DNA of 64,000 bases from Paradevosia shaoguanensis (GTDB taxonomy: Bacteria; Pseudomonadota; Alphaproteobacteria; Rhizobiales; Devosiaceae). Below the pieces are notes generated by a model. That model made no database searches and was not told the DNA's origin. It worked only from the letters and a program-made list of their open reading frames with translations. Below, piece after piece: positions 17,063-25,440 of this stretch (position 1 is its first letter; each line of letters begins with the position of its first letter). The translations under genes were made by a program, and so were the position numbers. The stretch lies in contig NZ_CP068983.1 of assembly GCF_016801025.1 (NCBI RefSeq), positions 3,216,501 through 3,280,500 of the forward strand, read 5' to 3'.

Positions 17063-17947
17063 ATGAGCGGAGCGCCTCAACGGCGAGCGGTGTTGATAGC
17101 GGGTCCGACTGCCAGCGGCAAGTCGGCGCTGGCTTTGACACGCGCCAAGGAGACCGGAGGCCTCATCGTCAACACGGACGCCATGCAGGTTTACGACGTC
17201 CTGCGGGTTGTCACCGCGCGTCCGAGCGTCGCCGACGAGGCCGAGGCAGAGCACCGGCTCTATGGCTTCGTGTCACCGGCGGAGCGGTTCTCAACTGGGG
17301 CGTGGGCGAGCGCAGTTGAGAAACTGATTCAAGAAACCGATCCTGCGCGCACTTTGATTTTTGTAGGCGGCACAGGACTTTATTTCGAAGCGCTCACAAA
17401 CGGATTCGCGGAAGTTCCGGCTATTCCGGCCGAGATCGTGGCCGAAGCTGAGAAAGAGATTCAAGGACTTGATGCAGAGAATCGGGCGCGCCTGGTCGCC
17501 GAGCGGGACCCTGAAATAGCACGCCGGCTGCAGGCGCCTGACCCTCAGCGGGTGGTGCGCGCCTTGGCCGTGCTGAAGGCTACGGGGCGGTCGCTCGCCA
17601 GCTATCAGGATGCGGCTCAGACGGGGTTGCTCGAAGGGTTCGAGCTCGAGCGGCTGGTGCTCAATCCGGATCGCGATGTGTTGCGTGTGCGGATCGCGCG
17701 ACGGTTCGAGACGATGTTCACGGGCGGCGCCGTCGAGGAGGTCGAGGCGGTCATGGCGATGGACCTCGATCCGGCGCTGCCAGCGATGAAGGCGATCGGC
17801 GTGCGCGAGATCGCCGACGTCATCGCGGGACGGATGGATGAGGCCGAGGCGATCGAACGCGCGGTGATTGCCACCCGGCAATATGCCAAGCGGCAGCGCA
17901 CCTGGATGCGCAACCGCATGAGTGATTGGACCTGGATCGCTGCCTAG
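17063..17947 (+). CDS. miaA: tRNA dimethylallyltransferase
   Basis: MiaA transfers a dimethylallyl group to A37 of tRNAs reading UNN codons. The 294-residue protein has the P-loop GPTASGKS at residues 14-21, NTDAMQVYDVLRVVTARPS with the conserved catalytic aspartate, FVGGTGLYFEALTNG, and the RQYAKRQRTWMRN motif near the C-terminus. Its stop overlaps the stop of the MATE gene on the other strand by four bases. Adjacency to serB is conserved in rhizobia. Confidence 0.96.
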   Translation: MSGAPQRRAVLIAGPTASGKSALALTRAKETGGLIVNTDAMQVYDVLRVVTARPSVADEAEAEHRLYGFVSPAERFSTGAWASAVEKLIQETDPARTLIFVGGTGLYFEALTNGFAEVPAIPAEIVAEAEKEIQGLDAENRARLVAERDPEIARRLQAPDPQRVVRALAVLKATGRSLASYQDAAQTGLLEGFELERLVLNPDRDVLRVRIARRFETMFTGGAVEEVEAVMAMDLDPALPAMKAIGVREIADVIAGRMDEAEAIERAVIATRQYAKRQRTWMRNRMSDWTWIAA

Positions 17948-19374
17948 GCGTCGATCTGCTCGCGCAGCTTGTCGAACCGGATGAGATTGAGCCGTTCGCG
18001 CATGGCGAAGCGGGCTGTCAGCACGATGGCGACGAAGGACAGTCCGGCGGCGAGGCCGCTCCAGATGCCGACGCCGTGCCAATTGAGCACGAAGCCGCAG
18101 AGATACGCCACCGGCAGGCCGACGAGCCAGTAGCCGACGATTGCGATGATCATCGGGACCTTGGTGTCGTTGAGGCCACGTAGGGCTGCCGCCGCGATGA
18201 CCTGCGTGCCGTCTGCGAGCTGGAACAGCGCCGAGACGATGAGGTAGGTGGCGGCGAGGCCGACGGCGTGGACGTTGATCTCGTGGGTGGGGTCGAGGAA
18301 GAGGCTTACGAGCTGGAGCGGAAACAGCAGGAAGATCGTGCAGGTGATGCTTTCGAAAACGAACGTCATGCCGATCGAGGACCAGCCGGCCTTGCGGATG
18401 CCTTCGCGCGAGCCGCCGCCATAGGCGAGGCCGACGCGGACGGTCGTGGCCATGGAGAGGCCAAGCGGCACCATGAAGGCCATCGAGGTTATCTGGAGCG
18501 CCACGGCGTGGGCGGCGACTTCGTCGGTGCCTAGGAGGCCCATGAGGATGGCAGCGGCCGAGAACAGGCCGACTTCAGCCATGACGGTAAGGCCGATCGG
18601 GGTGCCGATGCGGAAGATTTCGCGCAGGCGTGCCCAGTCGATGTTAAAGAAATTGCCGAACATATTGTAGCGGCGATAGCGGCGGTGCCAGACGATGTAG
18701 CCCAGCATCATGAGGAACATGATGAGGTTGACCGTGGCCGTGACCGTTCCCGAGCCTTTGAGTTCGAGGCGGGGGAAGCCGAAATTGCCGAGCATGAAGC
18801 AGTAATTGAGGCCGGCATTGATGAAGACGCCGAAAATGGTGATGACCAGGATCGGGCGGGTGACGCCGTGCGCGGAGAGGAACGAGCGCAGCACGATGAT
18901 GCCAAGCGCGGGCAGGAACAGCCAGGCGGCGTGATGGACGAAGTCCTGTGCGAGGTCGGTCGCTTCGGGATTCTGGCCCAGGGCCAGCAGGATTGGCTTT
19001 ACCTGCCAGACGACGGGAATCAGGACGGCCGAAATAACGATGACGACCCAGAAGCCGGTGCGCAGGGTGCGCTGGACGCTGCGCAGGTCACGCGCGCCGA
19101 GGGCCTGGGCGACCATCGGAGCGACGACGCCGACGAGGCCGATCGAGCCGATGAGGAACATGTTGAGGAATGCGGTGGCGAGCGCGCCACCGGCCAGGTA
19201 TTTCGGCCCAAGCCAACCCATCATGATGACGTCGGAGGTGAAAAGCGCATTCTGGGCGAGCTGAGCCAGCACCAGCGGCCAGGCCAGCGCGAACAGCGCT
19301 TTGAATTCCACGCTCCAGCCAGAGCGCACGTCAACGGACGCCGGGACGGCGCTCGATTCCATTTGGGCAGTCAT
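17944..19374 (-). CDS. MATE-family efflux transporter (NorM-like)
   Basis: The 476-residue integral membrane protein has twelve hydrophobic segments in two halves, starting with FKALFALAWPLVLAQLAQNA and the MGWLGPKYLAGGALAT motif of MATE first helices. These proton- or sodium-driven antiporters export cationic drugs and metabolites. The second half repeats the pattern (IGTPIGLTVMAEVGLFSAAA). Only 4 bp overlap with the convergent miaA. The substrate is unknown. Confidence 0.93.
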   Translation of the reverse strand: MTAQMESSAVPASVDVRSGWSVEFKALFALAWPLVLAQLAQNALFTSDVIMMGWLGPKYLAGGALATAFLNMFLIGSIGLVGVVAPMVAQALGARDLRSVQRTLRTGFWVVIVISAVLIPVVWQVKPILLALGQNPEATDLAQDFVHHAAWLFLPALGIIVLRSFLSAHGVTRPILVITIFGVFINAGLNYCFMLGNFGFPRLELKGSGTVTATVNLIMFLMMLGYIVWHRRYRRYNMFGNFFNIDWARLREIFRIGTPIGLTVMAEVGLFSAAAILMGLLGTDEVAAHAVALQITSMAFMVPLGLSMATTVRVGLAYGGGSREGIRKAGWSSIGMTFVFESITCTIFLLFPLQLVSLFLDPTHEINVHAVGLAATYLIVSALFQLADGTQVIAAAALRGLNDTKVPMIIAIVGYWLVGLPVAYLCGFVLNWHGVGIWSGLAAGLSFVAIVLTARFAMRERLNLIRFDKLREQIDA

Positions 19375-19461
19375 GAAAGGCTTCCTTATCGCGAGATGAC
19401 CTGTAGCCGATGGCGCGTCTAGCTGCTACCCCCAGCCCCATCGGCAAGGACGGAGTTGGGC

Positions 19462-19821
19462 ATGACGAGCGGCTATGGGCGAATCGCGCTGGGACTGGGC
19501 GGCATCATCGGCGGGGCAGGGGTGGCACTGGCCGCGGCGGCATCGCATGTGGGCGACGAGCACCTGCTGGGCGCGGCCTCGACGATCTGCCTGGCGCACG
19601 GACCGGCGCTGCTGGCGCTGGGGCTGCATGGCTTGCCGACGCGTGTGCTGAGGGTTGCGGCGGCACTTCTCGGCGTGGGAACGCTGCTTTTTGTTGGGGA
19701 CCTCATCACGCGGTATTTTACCGGATCCGGGCTCTTTCCGGGTGCCGCTCCCATAGGTGGTGTAGGGCTGATCGGCGGGTGGATAGCTATAGTTTTTGCG
19801 AGCTTTTTAAACACCAAGTAG
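19462..19821 (+). CDS. DUF423 small integral membrane protein
   Basis: The 119-residue protein has four hydrophobic segments. The motifs AAASHVGD, CLAHGPALLALGLHG, GTLLFVGDL and PIGGVGLIGGWIAI correspond to conserved positions of DUF423 (E. coli YgdD group), where GAFGAH, the YQ-FH-A motif, GTLLFSGSL and the terminal PxGG are found. Function is unknown for the family. The ATG at 19462 is preferred to a TTG two codons earlier. Confidence 0.78.
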   Translation: MTSGYGRIALGLGGIIGGAGVALAAAASHVGDEHLLGAASTICLAHGPALLALGLHGLPTRVLRVAAALLGVGTLLFVGDLITRYFTGSGLFPGAAPIGGVGLIGGWIAIVFASFLNTK

Positions 19822-19928
19822 TTGCTATCTCGCAACATATTGACGTTTGCCCCATTTTTGACTTGTTTAAAGACGGAACCATTAAGGGCGAGCGGCATTG
19901 TGCCCGCACCATCCTAGGAGGGTCAAAA

Positions 19929-20189
19929 ATGAAGAAACTACTCGTGATCGCGGCGGCCGTGCTGTCGCTCTCGGCCTGCACCAGCACGCAGCAGGGTGCT
20001 GCCGTGGGTGCAGTTGGTGGCGGCATCATCGGTGCTGCTACGACCGGTTCGGTCCTCGGTACCGCCGTTGGCGCGGGTCTGGGTGCGGTTGCCGGCGCGG
20101 CTATCGGCAAGGTCGCCGACCAGCCGGGCAAGTGCTACTACCGCAACTCGCGGGGCCAGGTCTTCATCGACACCTGCCCGCGCGGCTAA
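19929..20189 (+). CDS. Glycine-zipper lipoprotein
   Basis: The 86-residue lipoprotein precursor has MKK, a short hydrophobic stretch, and the lipobox L14-S15-A16-C17, so it should be lipidated at Cys17. The middle is a glycine zipper of GAAVGAVGGGIIGAATTGSV type and the end is KCYYRNSRGQVFIDTCP, with two cysteines. It probably resides in the outer membrane like other glycine-zipper 2TM lipoproteins. A GGAGG-like Shine-Dalgarno (TAGGAGGG) lies just upstream of the ATG at 19929, and a strong terminator follows. Confidence 0.88.
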   Translation: MKKLLVIAAAVLSLSACTSTQQGAAVGAVGGGIIGAATTGSVLGTAVGAGLGAVAGAAIGKVADQPGKCYYRNSRGQVFIDTCPRG

Positions 20190-20230
20190 GTCGATCGGCC
20201 ACCAGTTTACTGGTCTAGGCAATAGACAGA

Positions 20231-20266
20231 CCCGGTTCCGGCCCGTTGGGCCGGGGCCGGGTTTTT
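20231..20266 (+). terminator. Rho-independent terminator of the lipoprotein gene
   Basis: CCCGGTTCCGGCCC pairs with GGGCCGGGGCCGGG through a 14-bp stem containing two G-T wobble pairs around the loop GTT, followed by TTTTT. Confidence 0.88.
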
Positions 20267-20342
20267 CGTTTGCCGCGTGAATGTGCGCAACTTCAAGGGC
20301 CTCGGGCGAGTTGATCTCGCAATCGCAACAGAGGAGGCCCCG

Positions 20343-20912
20343 ATGGACGCCCCGATCGAAGTCAGTTTCCGGCATTTCGAGCCAAGCGACCGCATTCGCG
20401 CAAAGGTCGAGGAACTTACCGGCCAGCTCGACAAGTTCGATCGCGAGATCATTTCGGGGCGCGTCATCATCGATGGCAAGAACAAGATCGGCCACAAGTC
20501 CGTGGTGAGCATCCAGGTGGAGCTCTCCTATCCGGGTGGCCTGGCGGTGGGTAAGCGCAGCGGCGAGTTTCCATCGCCGACCGGGCAGCAGACCTTCGAC
20601 ACGGCGCTGACCGATGCCTTCCACACAGCGGCAGCGCAGGTAGCCAATCATTTCCAGAAGCGGTCGCCACAGGACGTCAAGCAACTGGCGCACCAGCCCG
20701 AGCATGGCCGCATCGCACGGCTCGACACGACGGTGAGGAACGGCTTCATCGAAATGCATGACGGGGCGACGCTCTTCTTCTCGGAGGCAGTGCTCAAGGG
20801 GCGGTTCGATACGCTGGCCGAGGGGGATGAGGTGCTGGCGATTCCCTCCGACGAGGAGGGGCCGTACGGGCCGCAGGCTTCGGCGGTGAAACCCATCGGG
20901 CCGCTGGCGTAA
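20343..20912 (+). CDS. HPF/RaiA ribosome-associated protein with C-terminal cold-shock-like domain
   Basis: The 189-residue protein starts with an HPF/RaiA S30AE-like domain (about residues 1-105: IEVSFRHFEPSDRIRAKVEE to KIGHKSVVSIQVEL). It is followed by a region resembling a cold-shock/OB fold (about 120-185: HGRIARLDTTVRNGFIEMHD, then FFSEAV). HPF proteins bind the 30S decoding site in resting cells. A strong Shine-Dalgarno (GAGGAGG) six bases before the ATG at 20343 fixes the start over GTG codons upstream. The cold-shock tail replaces the dimerisation tail of long HPF. Confidence 0.8.
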   Translation: MDAPIEVSFRHFEPSDRIRAKVEELTGQLDKFDREIISGRVIIDGKNKIGHKSVVSIQVELSYPGGLAVGKRSGEFPSPTGQQTFDTALTDAFHTAAAQVANHFQKRSPQDVKQLAHQPEHGRIARLDTTVRNGFIEMHDGATLFFSEAVLKGRFDTLAEGDEVLAIPSDEEGPYGPQASAVKPIGPLA

Positions 20913-20936
20913 GAGGGCTGGAGAAGAACATTTCGA

Positions 20937-20967
20937 AATGGCCACCTGGGATTGCTGGGTGGCCATT
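20937..20967. terminator. Hairpin downstream of the HPF-like gene
   Basis: AATGGCCACC and GGTGGCCATT form a perfect 10-bp stem with an 11-base loop. The T-run after it is poor, so it may be a weak or bidirectional terminator shared with the gene ending at 21014. Confidence 0.5.
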
Positions 20968-21013
20968 CTAGCTCAACGCCAAGGAGCGGGGACAAAGTGG
21001 CCCTGCGTGGGCG

Positions 21014-21220
21014 TTATTCCGAGACCCAGCTGTCGAAGCCGCCGGATTTGTTCAGGCGTGCAATCATGAAGCCGCCATGGGGGCGTGCGCGAATTTCGTA
21101 GTCGTGCTGGCGGCCGTCTATGGTGCGCCAGGTTTCAAGGCTCTGCTCGGCGCTTTCGCGGGTAGTCCAGACCCGCGGCGGCTCGCCTCCGCCTTCCCTG
21201 ACGAATGCTGATGACATCAT
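21014..21220 (-). CDS. Small hypothetical protein
   Basis: This 68-residue protein (or 67 from the second ATG) has no recognised domain. It is mixed-charge with several aromatic residues and ends in SGGFDSWVSE. A GGAGG motif lies 3 bases before the ATG at 21220 and 6 bases before the ATG at 21217, and the second spacing is better. The frame continues upstream, but those residues look non-coding. It is likely to be a real small protein because of the ribosome site. Confidence 0.6.
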   Translation of the reverse strand: MMSSAFVREGGGEPPRVWTTRESAEQSLETWRTIDGRQHDYEIRARPHGGFMIARLNKSGGFDSWVSE

Positions 21221-21478
21221 GCACCTCCGCGCATGAAACATGTGGTGCCTGCGTTCGGTTGCAAGGGTTTGTGTGCATCTAGTGTCTTGATAACGACGCA
21301 ATACACAGCAATAATGGCAACACGTTTTCGTCTGAACTTGCGCTATCTGAACTTCCGGTTCGCCGGCGGCTAGGAAACCTCCTGATCTTGCGAACGTTTA
21401 AAGGCCTTGTCCGCGCGTTGCGGACGAGAAAACGCGCTGGCCCAGCAATCTGGCCGGCATCCAATGACAAGGGTTACC

Positions 21479-21685
21479 ATGACCATCGGCACCGTTAAGT
21501 TCTTCAACACCACCAAAGGCTACGGCTTTATCGAGCCGGAAGATGGCAGCAAGGACGCGTTCGTTCACATCTCCGCAGTCGAGCGTTCGGGCATGACCAC
21601 GCTCAATGAAGGCCAGAAGGTCTCCTACGAGCTTCAGGCCGGTCGCGACGGCAAGATGTCGGCGACGAACCTCAAGCCGCTCTGA
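21479..21685 (+). CDS. Cold-shock protein (CspA family)
   Basis: Single-stranded nucleic-acid-binding OB-fold protein of 68 residues. The RNP1 motif KGYGFIEPE and RNP2 motif DAFVHISAV are intact, as is the GTVKFFNTTKG start. Such proteins melt RNA structure at low temperature or under stress. The upstream gap of about 170 bases could hold a long leader, as many csp genes have. The ATG at 21479 is chosen by homology; one at 21464 is in frame. A clean terminator follows. Confidence 0.95.
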   Translation: MTIGTVKFFNTTKGYGFIEPEDGSKDAFVHISAVERSGMTTLNEGQKVSYELQAGRDGKMSATNLKPL

Positions 21686-21706
21686 GCCTAAAGGCACAGA
21701 AACGAG

Positions 21707-21729
21707 AAAGGCCCCGCAAGGGGCCTTTT
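21707..21729 (+). terminator. Rho-independent terminator of the csp gene
   Basis: AAAGGCCCC and GGGGCCTTT pair in a perfect stem around the tetraloop GCAA, with TTTT at the end. Confidence 0.92.
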
Positions 21730-21755
21730 GCATTTCCGGCATTTGCCGAGAAAAA

Positions 21756-21944
21756 TCAGTGGTGCTCGAGGATCGGGTTCTGCAGGTCCATGAGGCGCTG
21801 TTCCATCTCGTCAGCGGTCTCGCTATCGAACCGGCCCATGCGGAAACCGGTGATGATCTCTGCGATCGCTGCGGCGCGCTTGCGGTAGATATCGACGTTC
21901 TCGCCGTCGAAGCGCTTGCTTGCAATGCGGGGCCAACCGTCCAT
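21756..21944 (-). CDS. Small hypothetical protein
   Basis: The 62-residue protein is mostly helical in appearance (RKRAAAIAEIITGFRMGRF, then a segment rich in Glu and Asp) and ends in histidines. No known domain is recognised. A GGAGG ribosome site eight bases before the ATG supports translation. It converges on the csp gene. Confidence 0.6.
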   Translation of the reverse strand: MDGWPRIASKRFDGENVDIYRKRAAAIAEIITGFRMGRFDSETADEMEQRLMDLQNPILEHH

Positions 21945-22031
21945 TCCATCCTCCGTAGTCTAGTGGAGCAAGGCTACGAAAGGCAGGTTAGACCTTGTTG
22001 AGGGGATGGTTAGAATTTGGAGAGAAAGGCC

Positions 22032-22715
22032 TCAGGCCGATGCCTCTCCGCCAATCATGTAGCCGACGCCGCGCACAGTCTCGATGAGCGAGGGCAGACC
22101 GGGTTCGTCGATCTTGGCGCGCACATAGCGGACATAGACATCCACGATCTTGGTGCCCGGATCGTAGCCATATTCCCAGACACTGTTGAGCAGGCGCTGG
22201 CGGCTGACGACCTTGCCGGCATTGACCATGAGATAGCGCAGCAGTTCGAACTCGCGCACGGTCAGCGAGATCGGCTTTTCGTCCTTGGCGACGCGGCGCG
22301 ATTGCGGGTCGAGAACGAGGGGGCCGATGCGCAGGACGCCTTCGTGATCGATATCGGTGCGGCGGCGGCGCAGGGCGTAGATGCGGGCCAGGAGTTCGTC
22401 GAAGGCGAAGGGCTTGGTAAGATAGTCGTCGGCGCCGCCTTTAAGACCCTCGACCTTGTCCTGCAGGCTATCCTTGGCGGTGAGCATGAGGATGAGAACG
22501 GGGCGGCGCTCCTCGCGCAGGATGCGGCAGACCTCCATGCCGTCCACATAGGGCAGCATGCGATCGAGGATGATGAGATCGAAGCTGTCGGTGCGCGCCC
22601 GCTCAAGACCGTCGCGGCCATCCTGCTCGATGCTGACCTGATAGCCTTCGGCGACAAGACCGCGTTCGAGGAACGAGGCGATGCGGCGATCATCTTCGAC
22701 GATCAGTATCTTCAT
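22032..22715 (-). CDS. OmpR-family response regulator
   Basis: The 227-residue protein has a receiver domain starting KILIVEDDRRIASFLERG, with the phospho-acceptor aspartate in LIILDRMLPYVDG near residue 52 and the conserved lysine in YLTKPF near residue 102. A winged-helix C-terminal domain follows (SLTVREFELLRYLMVNAGKV and VDVYVRYVRAKID). It lies 6 bases after the histidine kinase gene and would be its partner. The regulated genes are not identifiable here. Confidence 0.95.
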   Translation of the reverse strand: MKILIVEDDRRIASFLERGLVAEGYQVSIEQDGRDGLERARTDSFDLIILDRMLPYVDGMEVCRILREERRPVLILMLTAKDSLQDKVEGLKGGADDYLTKPFAFDELLARIYALRRRRTDIDHEGVLRIGPLVLDPQSRRVAKDEKPISLTVREFELLRYLMVNAGKVVSRQRLLNSVWEYGYDPGTKIVDVYVRYVRAKIDEPGLPSLIETVRGVGYMIGGEASA

Positions 22716-22721
22716 AATAAG

Positions 22722-24269
22722 CTAGCGTCCGGCGAGTGGCAGAATGTATTCGAGTACGGCACCGCCCTCGGGGCGGTTCCCCAGAGATATAGTGCCTCCA
22801 TGGCGATGGAGAATATCTTTGGCGATGGCGAGGCCGATGCCCAGGCCTTCGTTCTCCAGCTCGTTCTCGTTCCGGCCGCGGTAGAAGCGCTCGAATACCC
22901 GCGGCTGGTCCTCGTCCGAGACGCCGGGGCCTTCGTCGGTGATGCGGATGGCGACGCTATCGCCGAGGAGGGCGGTTTCGACCCCGATGGTGCCGCCGGG
23001 AGGGGAGTGCTTGACGGCATTGTCGAAGCCGATCATCAGCGCCTGGCGGATGCGGCGGAAATCGGCTTCCACGCGGCTGCCGTCGTCGCCGAGATCGAGC
23101 TTCACCTTGGCTTCGCGCGGCTCGGCCAGCAATTCGGCTTCCTCGGCAGTGAGCGTGACGACTTCATCGATCCGGCCTTCGGTAACGACATAGGGCTGGT
23201 TCTCGGCATCAGCGCGGGCGAAGGCCATGAGGTCTTCCAGCAGGCGGCCGAGATCCTTGGCCTGACCCTGGATGCGTTCGAGCGACTGGCGCAGCTCGCC
23301 GGCATCGGCGGAGGAGCGCAGGGCGACGTCGGCTTCGCCGCGCAGCACGGTGAGCGGGGTGCGCAGTTCGTGGCTGACATCGGCGAGGAACTGGGTGCGG
23401 CGGGTATCGATGATTTTGAGCTGCTCGCTGACGCTGCGCAGCTCGGCGGTGCGGGCGGTGAGCTCGGCAGCGTTCTTCTCGCCGGAGGCGGCGACGGCGT
23501 TGAAGGCTTCGGCGAATTCGGTGAACTCGCCACGGTCACGGGTTTCGAGGCGCTGGGCGTAGTCGCCTTCGGCCAGGCGCCGGCCGGCGGCGGCGATCTC
23601 GTCCAGCGGGCGGACGATGGCGCGGCGCAGCAGGTAGCCGAGGGCGACGAGGCAGGCGAGGGCGAGGACGGCGAGGACGACGCCGGCGGCCCAGAGGCGG
23701 AACTGCCAGTCCTGGATGGCATCGAGCTGTTCGGCGACTTCGGCCCGCTCCTCCTGGAGGGCGCGGTCGATCTGCGGCTGGAGTTCGTTGGCGAGGCGGA
23801 AGGCGACGTCGCGGCTGAAGAGCTGGATACCTTCGACCTGGCGACCATCGCGCTGGAGGGCCAGGGCGCGTGTCGCGTTGAGATCGATGGAGTGATAGAG
23901 CTCGAGCATGCGCCGGTTTTCCTCGATCTCGGGCAGCTCGGCCTGTACCTCGCTGAGGCCGCCGAGGGTGGCGATCTCGTCGCGGGTGGCCTGGTTGAGG
24001 CGGGCGAAGACCTTTTCCATGTCGAGGCGGGCGGTCTTGAGGTCGTCGAGCTTTTCGCGGCCGAGCAGCACGGCATTGGCGACCTGCTCGCCGTAATTGT
24101 TGGCGCGGCCATCGAGATCGGCCAGGGCTTCGAACCGCTTGTGGACGCCATCGACGCGGCCGGCGAAATGGTCGGTAAGGCGCAGGGCGCTGGCCATCAG
24201 CGCGATCATCGCGACGATGAAGACGAGGCTCGCAATTTCCAAGGCGAGGATGCGCCGACGCACCGACAT
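22722..24269 (-). CDS. Sensor histidine kinase
   Basis: The 515-residue kinase has a first membrane segment near residues 7-27, a periplasmic helical region of roughly 150 residues, a second membrane segment (AAGVVLAVLALACLVALGYL), a HAMP linker (RRAIVRPLDEIAAAGRRLAE), a HisKA box with the phospho-accepting histidine in DVSHELRTPL, and an HATPase domain with N-box DNAVKHSPPGG and G-boxes DEGPGVSDED and GLGIGLAIAK. The signal is unknown. An ATG at 24293 is an alternative start closer to the repeat element. Confidence 0.94.
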   Translation of the reverse strand: MSVRRRILALEIASLVFIVAMIALMASALRLTDHFAGRVDGVHKRFEALADLDGRANNYGEQVANAVLLGREKLDDLKTARLDMEKVFARLNQATRDEIATLGGLSEVQAELPEIEENRRMLELYHSIDLNATRALALQRDGRQVEGIQLFSRDVAFRLANELQPQIDRALQEERAEVAEQLDAIQDWQFRLWAAGVVLAVLALACLVALGYLLRRAIVRPLDEIAAAGRRLAEGDYAQRLETRDRGEFTEFAEAFNAVAASGEKNAAELTARTAELRSVSEQLKIIDTRRTQFLADVSHELRTPLTVLRGEADVALRSSADAGELRQSLERIQGQAKDLGRLLEDLMAFARADAENQPYVVTEGRIDEVVTLTAEEAELLAEPREAKVKLDLGDDGSRVEADFRRIRQALMIGFDNAVKHSPPGGTIGVETALLGDSVAIRITDEGPGVSDEDQPRVFERFYRGRNENELENEGLGIGLAIAKDILHRHGGTISLGNRPEGGAVLEYILPLAGR

Positions 24270-24382
24270 CTCTTCAGGACCTCCCCAGACCATAGGCAGA
24301 TCACTATTGGCTAGGAGCCGCTGAGGGAAGGGAAAATCGTCCGGACGTGCCGAAGCGCCGTCGGGCCGGAGAGGCGCGGCGG

Positions 24383-24571
24383 TTCGCTTCGGTCGGTGGC
24401 TCGGGGCGAGGTCTGCCTCACGAACTAGTAGTAGAACGAGGCTCGCCTCGCCCGTTGCGTTGGGGTTCTACAAGCCCGTACACGCAAGTTGCCCGCGGGC
24501 GCACCCCGGGCCGGTCACGTCACACTTAGGCCGGAAACAGGGCGACCCCCATTTCCCCCAACTCCCCGAAC
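24383..24571 (-). repeat. Type C dispersed element with conserved hairpin, copy 2
   Basis: This is the inverted counterpart of 5769-5967. The hairpin pairs GGGCGAGG (24404-24411) with CCTCGCCC (24446-24453), with an inner GCCTC/GAGGC pairing (24415-24419 with 24438-24442). The loop differs from copy 1, and the 66-base core carries three substitutions. It occupies most of the 530-bp gap between the histidine kinase and LysE genes, which otherwise shows no gene. Confidence 0.75.
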
Positions 24572-24827
24572 CCGCTGGCGCAGGCAGCGTTCGCGAAACC
24601 GCTGCCCGATACCGCCACCGGCGCCCGACACCTCGTCAGTGCCGCCCTGTTGGCGAGGGATGCACAAAGGTTAGCATCGCCGGAAGGGGCGGGGAGAAGA
24701 AGCGCGCGGAAAACGGCAAGCCGTTGAGGACGTGGCGTTTCGGGGGCCGCGGGCGCGGTGCATAAGTGCGCCGCCCGATTGCCAAAGGGGTGGCGGCTGG
24801 TAGTCTTCGCGGCAGGGAGGACGGACG

Positions 24828-25439
24828 ATGAGCATCGAATTTCTCATCACGACGCTGGTGGTCGTGGCTTCGCCGGGCACCGGCGTGCTCTATACGCTGG
24901 CCGCCGGGCTGACGCGCGGGGCAAGGGCGAGCGTGGTGGCGGCGTTCGGCTGCACGCTCGGCATCATTCCGCATATGGCGGCGGCAATCACGGGGTTGGC
25001 GGCGCTGCTGCATGCAAGCGCGCTGGCCTTCGAGGTGATCAAGTATGCGGGCGTGGCGTACCTGCTCTACATGGCCTGGCAGACGCTGCGCGAAAAGGGC
25101 GCGCTCAATGTCGAGGGCCAGAGCGCACCGCGCTCGGCGCGGCAGGTGATCGTCGAGAGCGTGCTGATCAATATCCTGAACCCCAAACTCTCGATCTTCT
25201 TTTTCGCCTTCCTGCCGCAATTCGTGGACCCGGGCGCGAGCGGGGCAGTGCCGAAGATGCTGGAACTGAGCGCGGTGTTCATGGCGCTGACATTTGGGGT
25301 GTTCGCGATTTATGGCGTGTGCGCCGCCGCGGTGCGGCAGCACGTGGTTTCGCGGCCGAGGGTGATGATGTGGATGAGGAGGACGTTCGCGGCGGCGTTT
25401 GTGGGGTTAGGGGTTAAGTTGGCGGTGACGAGCAGATAG
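24828..25439 (+). CDS. LysE-family amino-acid exporter
   Basis: The 203-residue membrane protein has about six hydrophobic segments and the LysE/RhtB signatures VVASPGTGVLYTLAAGLTRG near the N-terminus and LINILNPKLSIFFFAFLPQF in the middle. Family members export amino acids, homoserine or related solutes. The substrate is unknown. A GGGAGGA ribosome site precedes the ATG. It converges with the low-GC YwgA-like gene only one base downstream. Confidence 0.92.
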   Translation: MSIEFLITTLVVVASPGTGVLYTLAAGLTRGARASVVAAFGCTLGIIPHMAAAITGLAALLHASALAFEVIKYAGVAYLLYMAWQTLREKGALNVEGQSAPRSARQVIVESVLINILNPKLSIFFFAFLPQFVDPGASGAVPKMLELSAVFMALTFGVFAIYGVCAAAVRQHVVSRPRVMMWMRRTFAAAFVGLGVKLAVTSR

Positions 25440-25440
25440 C

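Noticed and set aside
19410-19928. Longer start for the lipoprotein gene
   Set aside because: The frame is open upstream, but the lipobox and ribosome site fix the start at 19929, and the extension overlaps the DUF423 gene.
22017-24314. A 765-codon open frame on the plus strand opposite the histidine kinase and response regulator genes
   Set aside because: It lies fully antisense to two clear genes, spans both and their junction, and shows only low-complexity composition produced by GC-rich codon bias.
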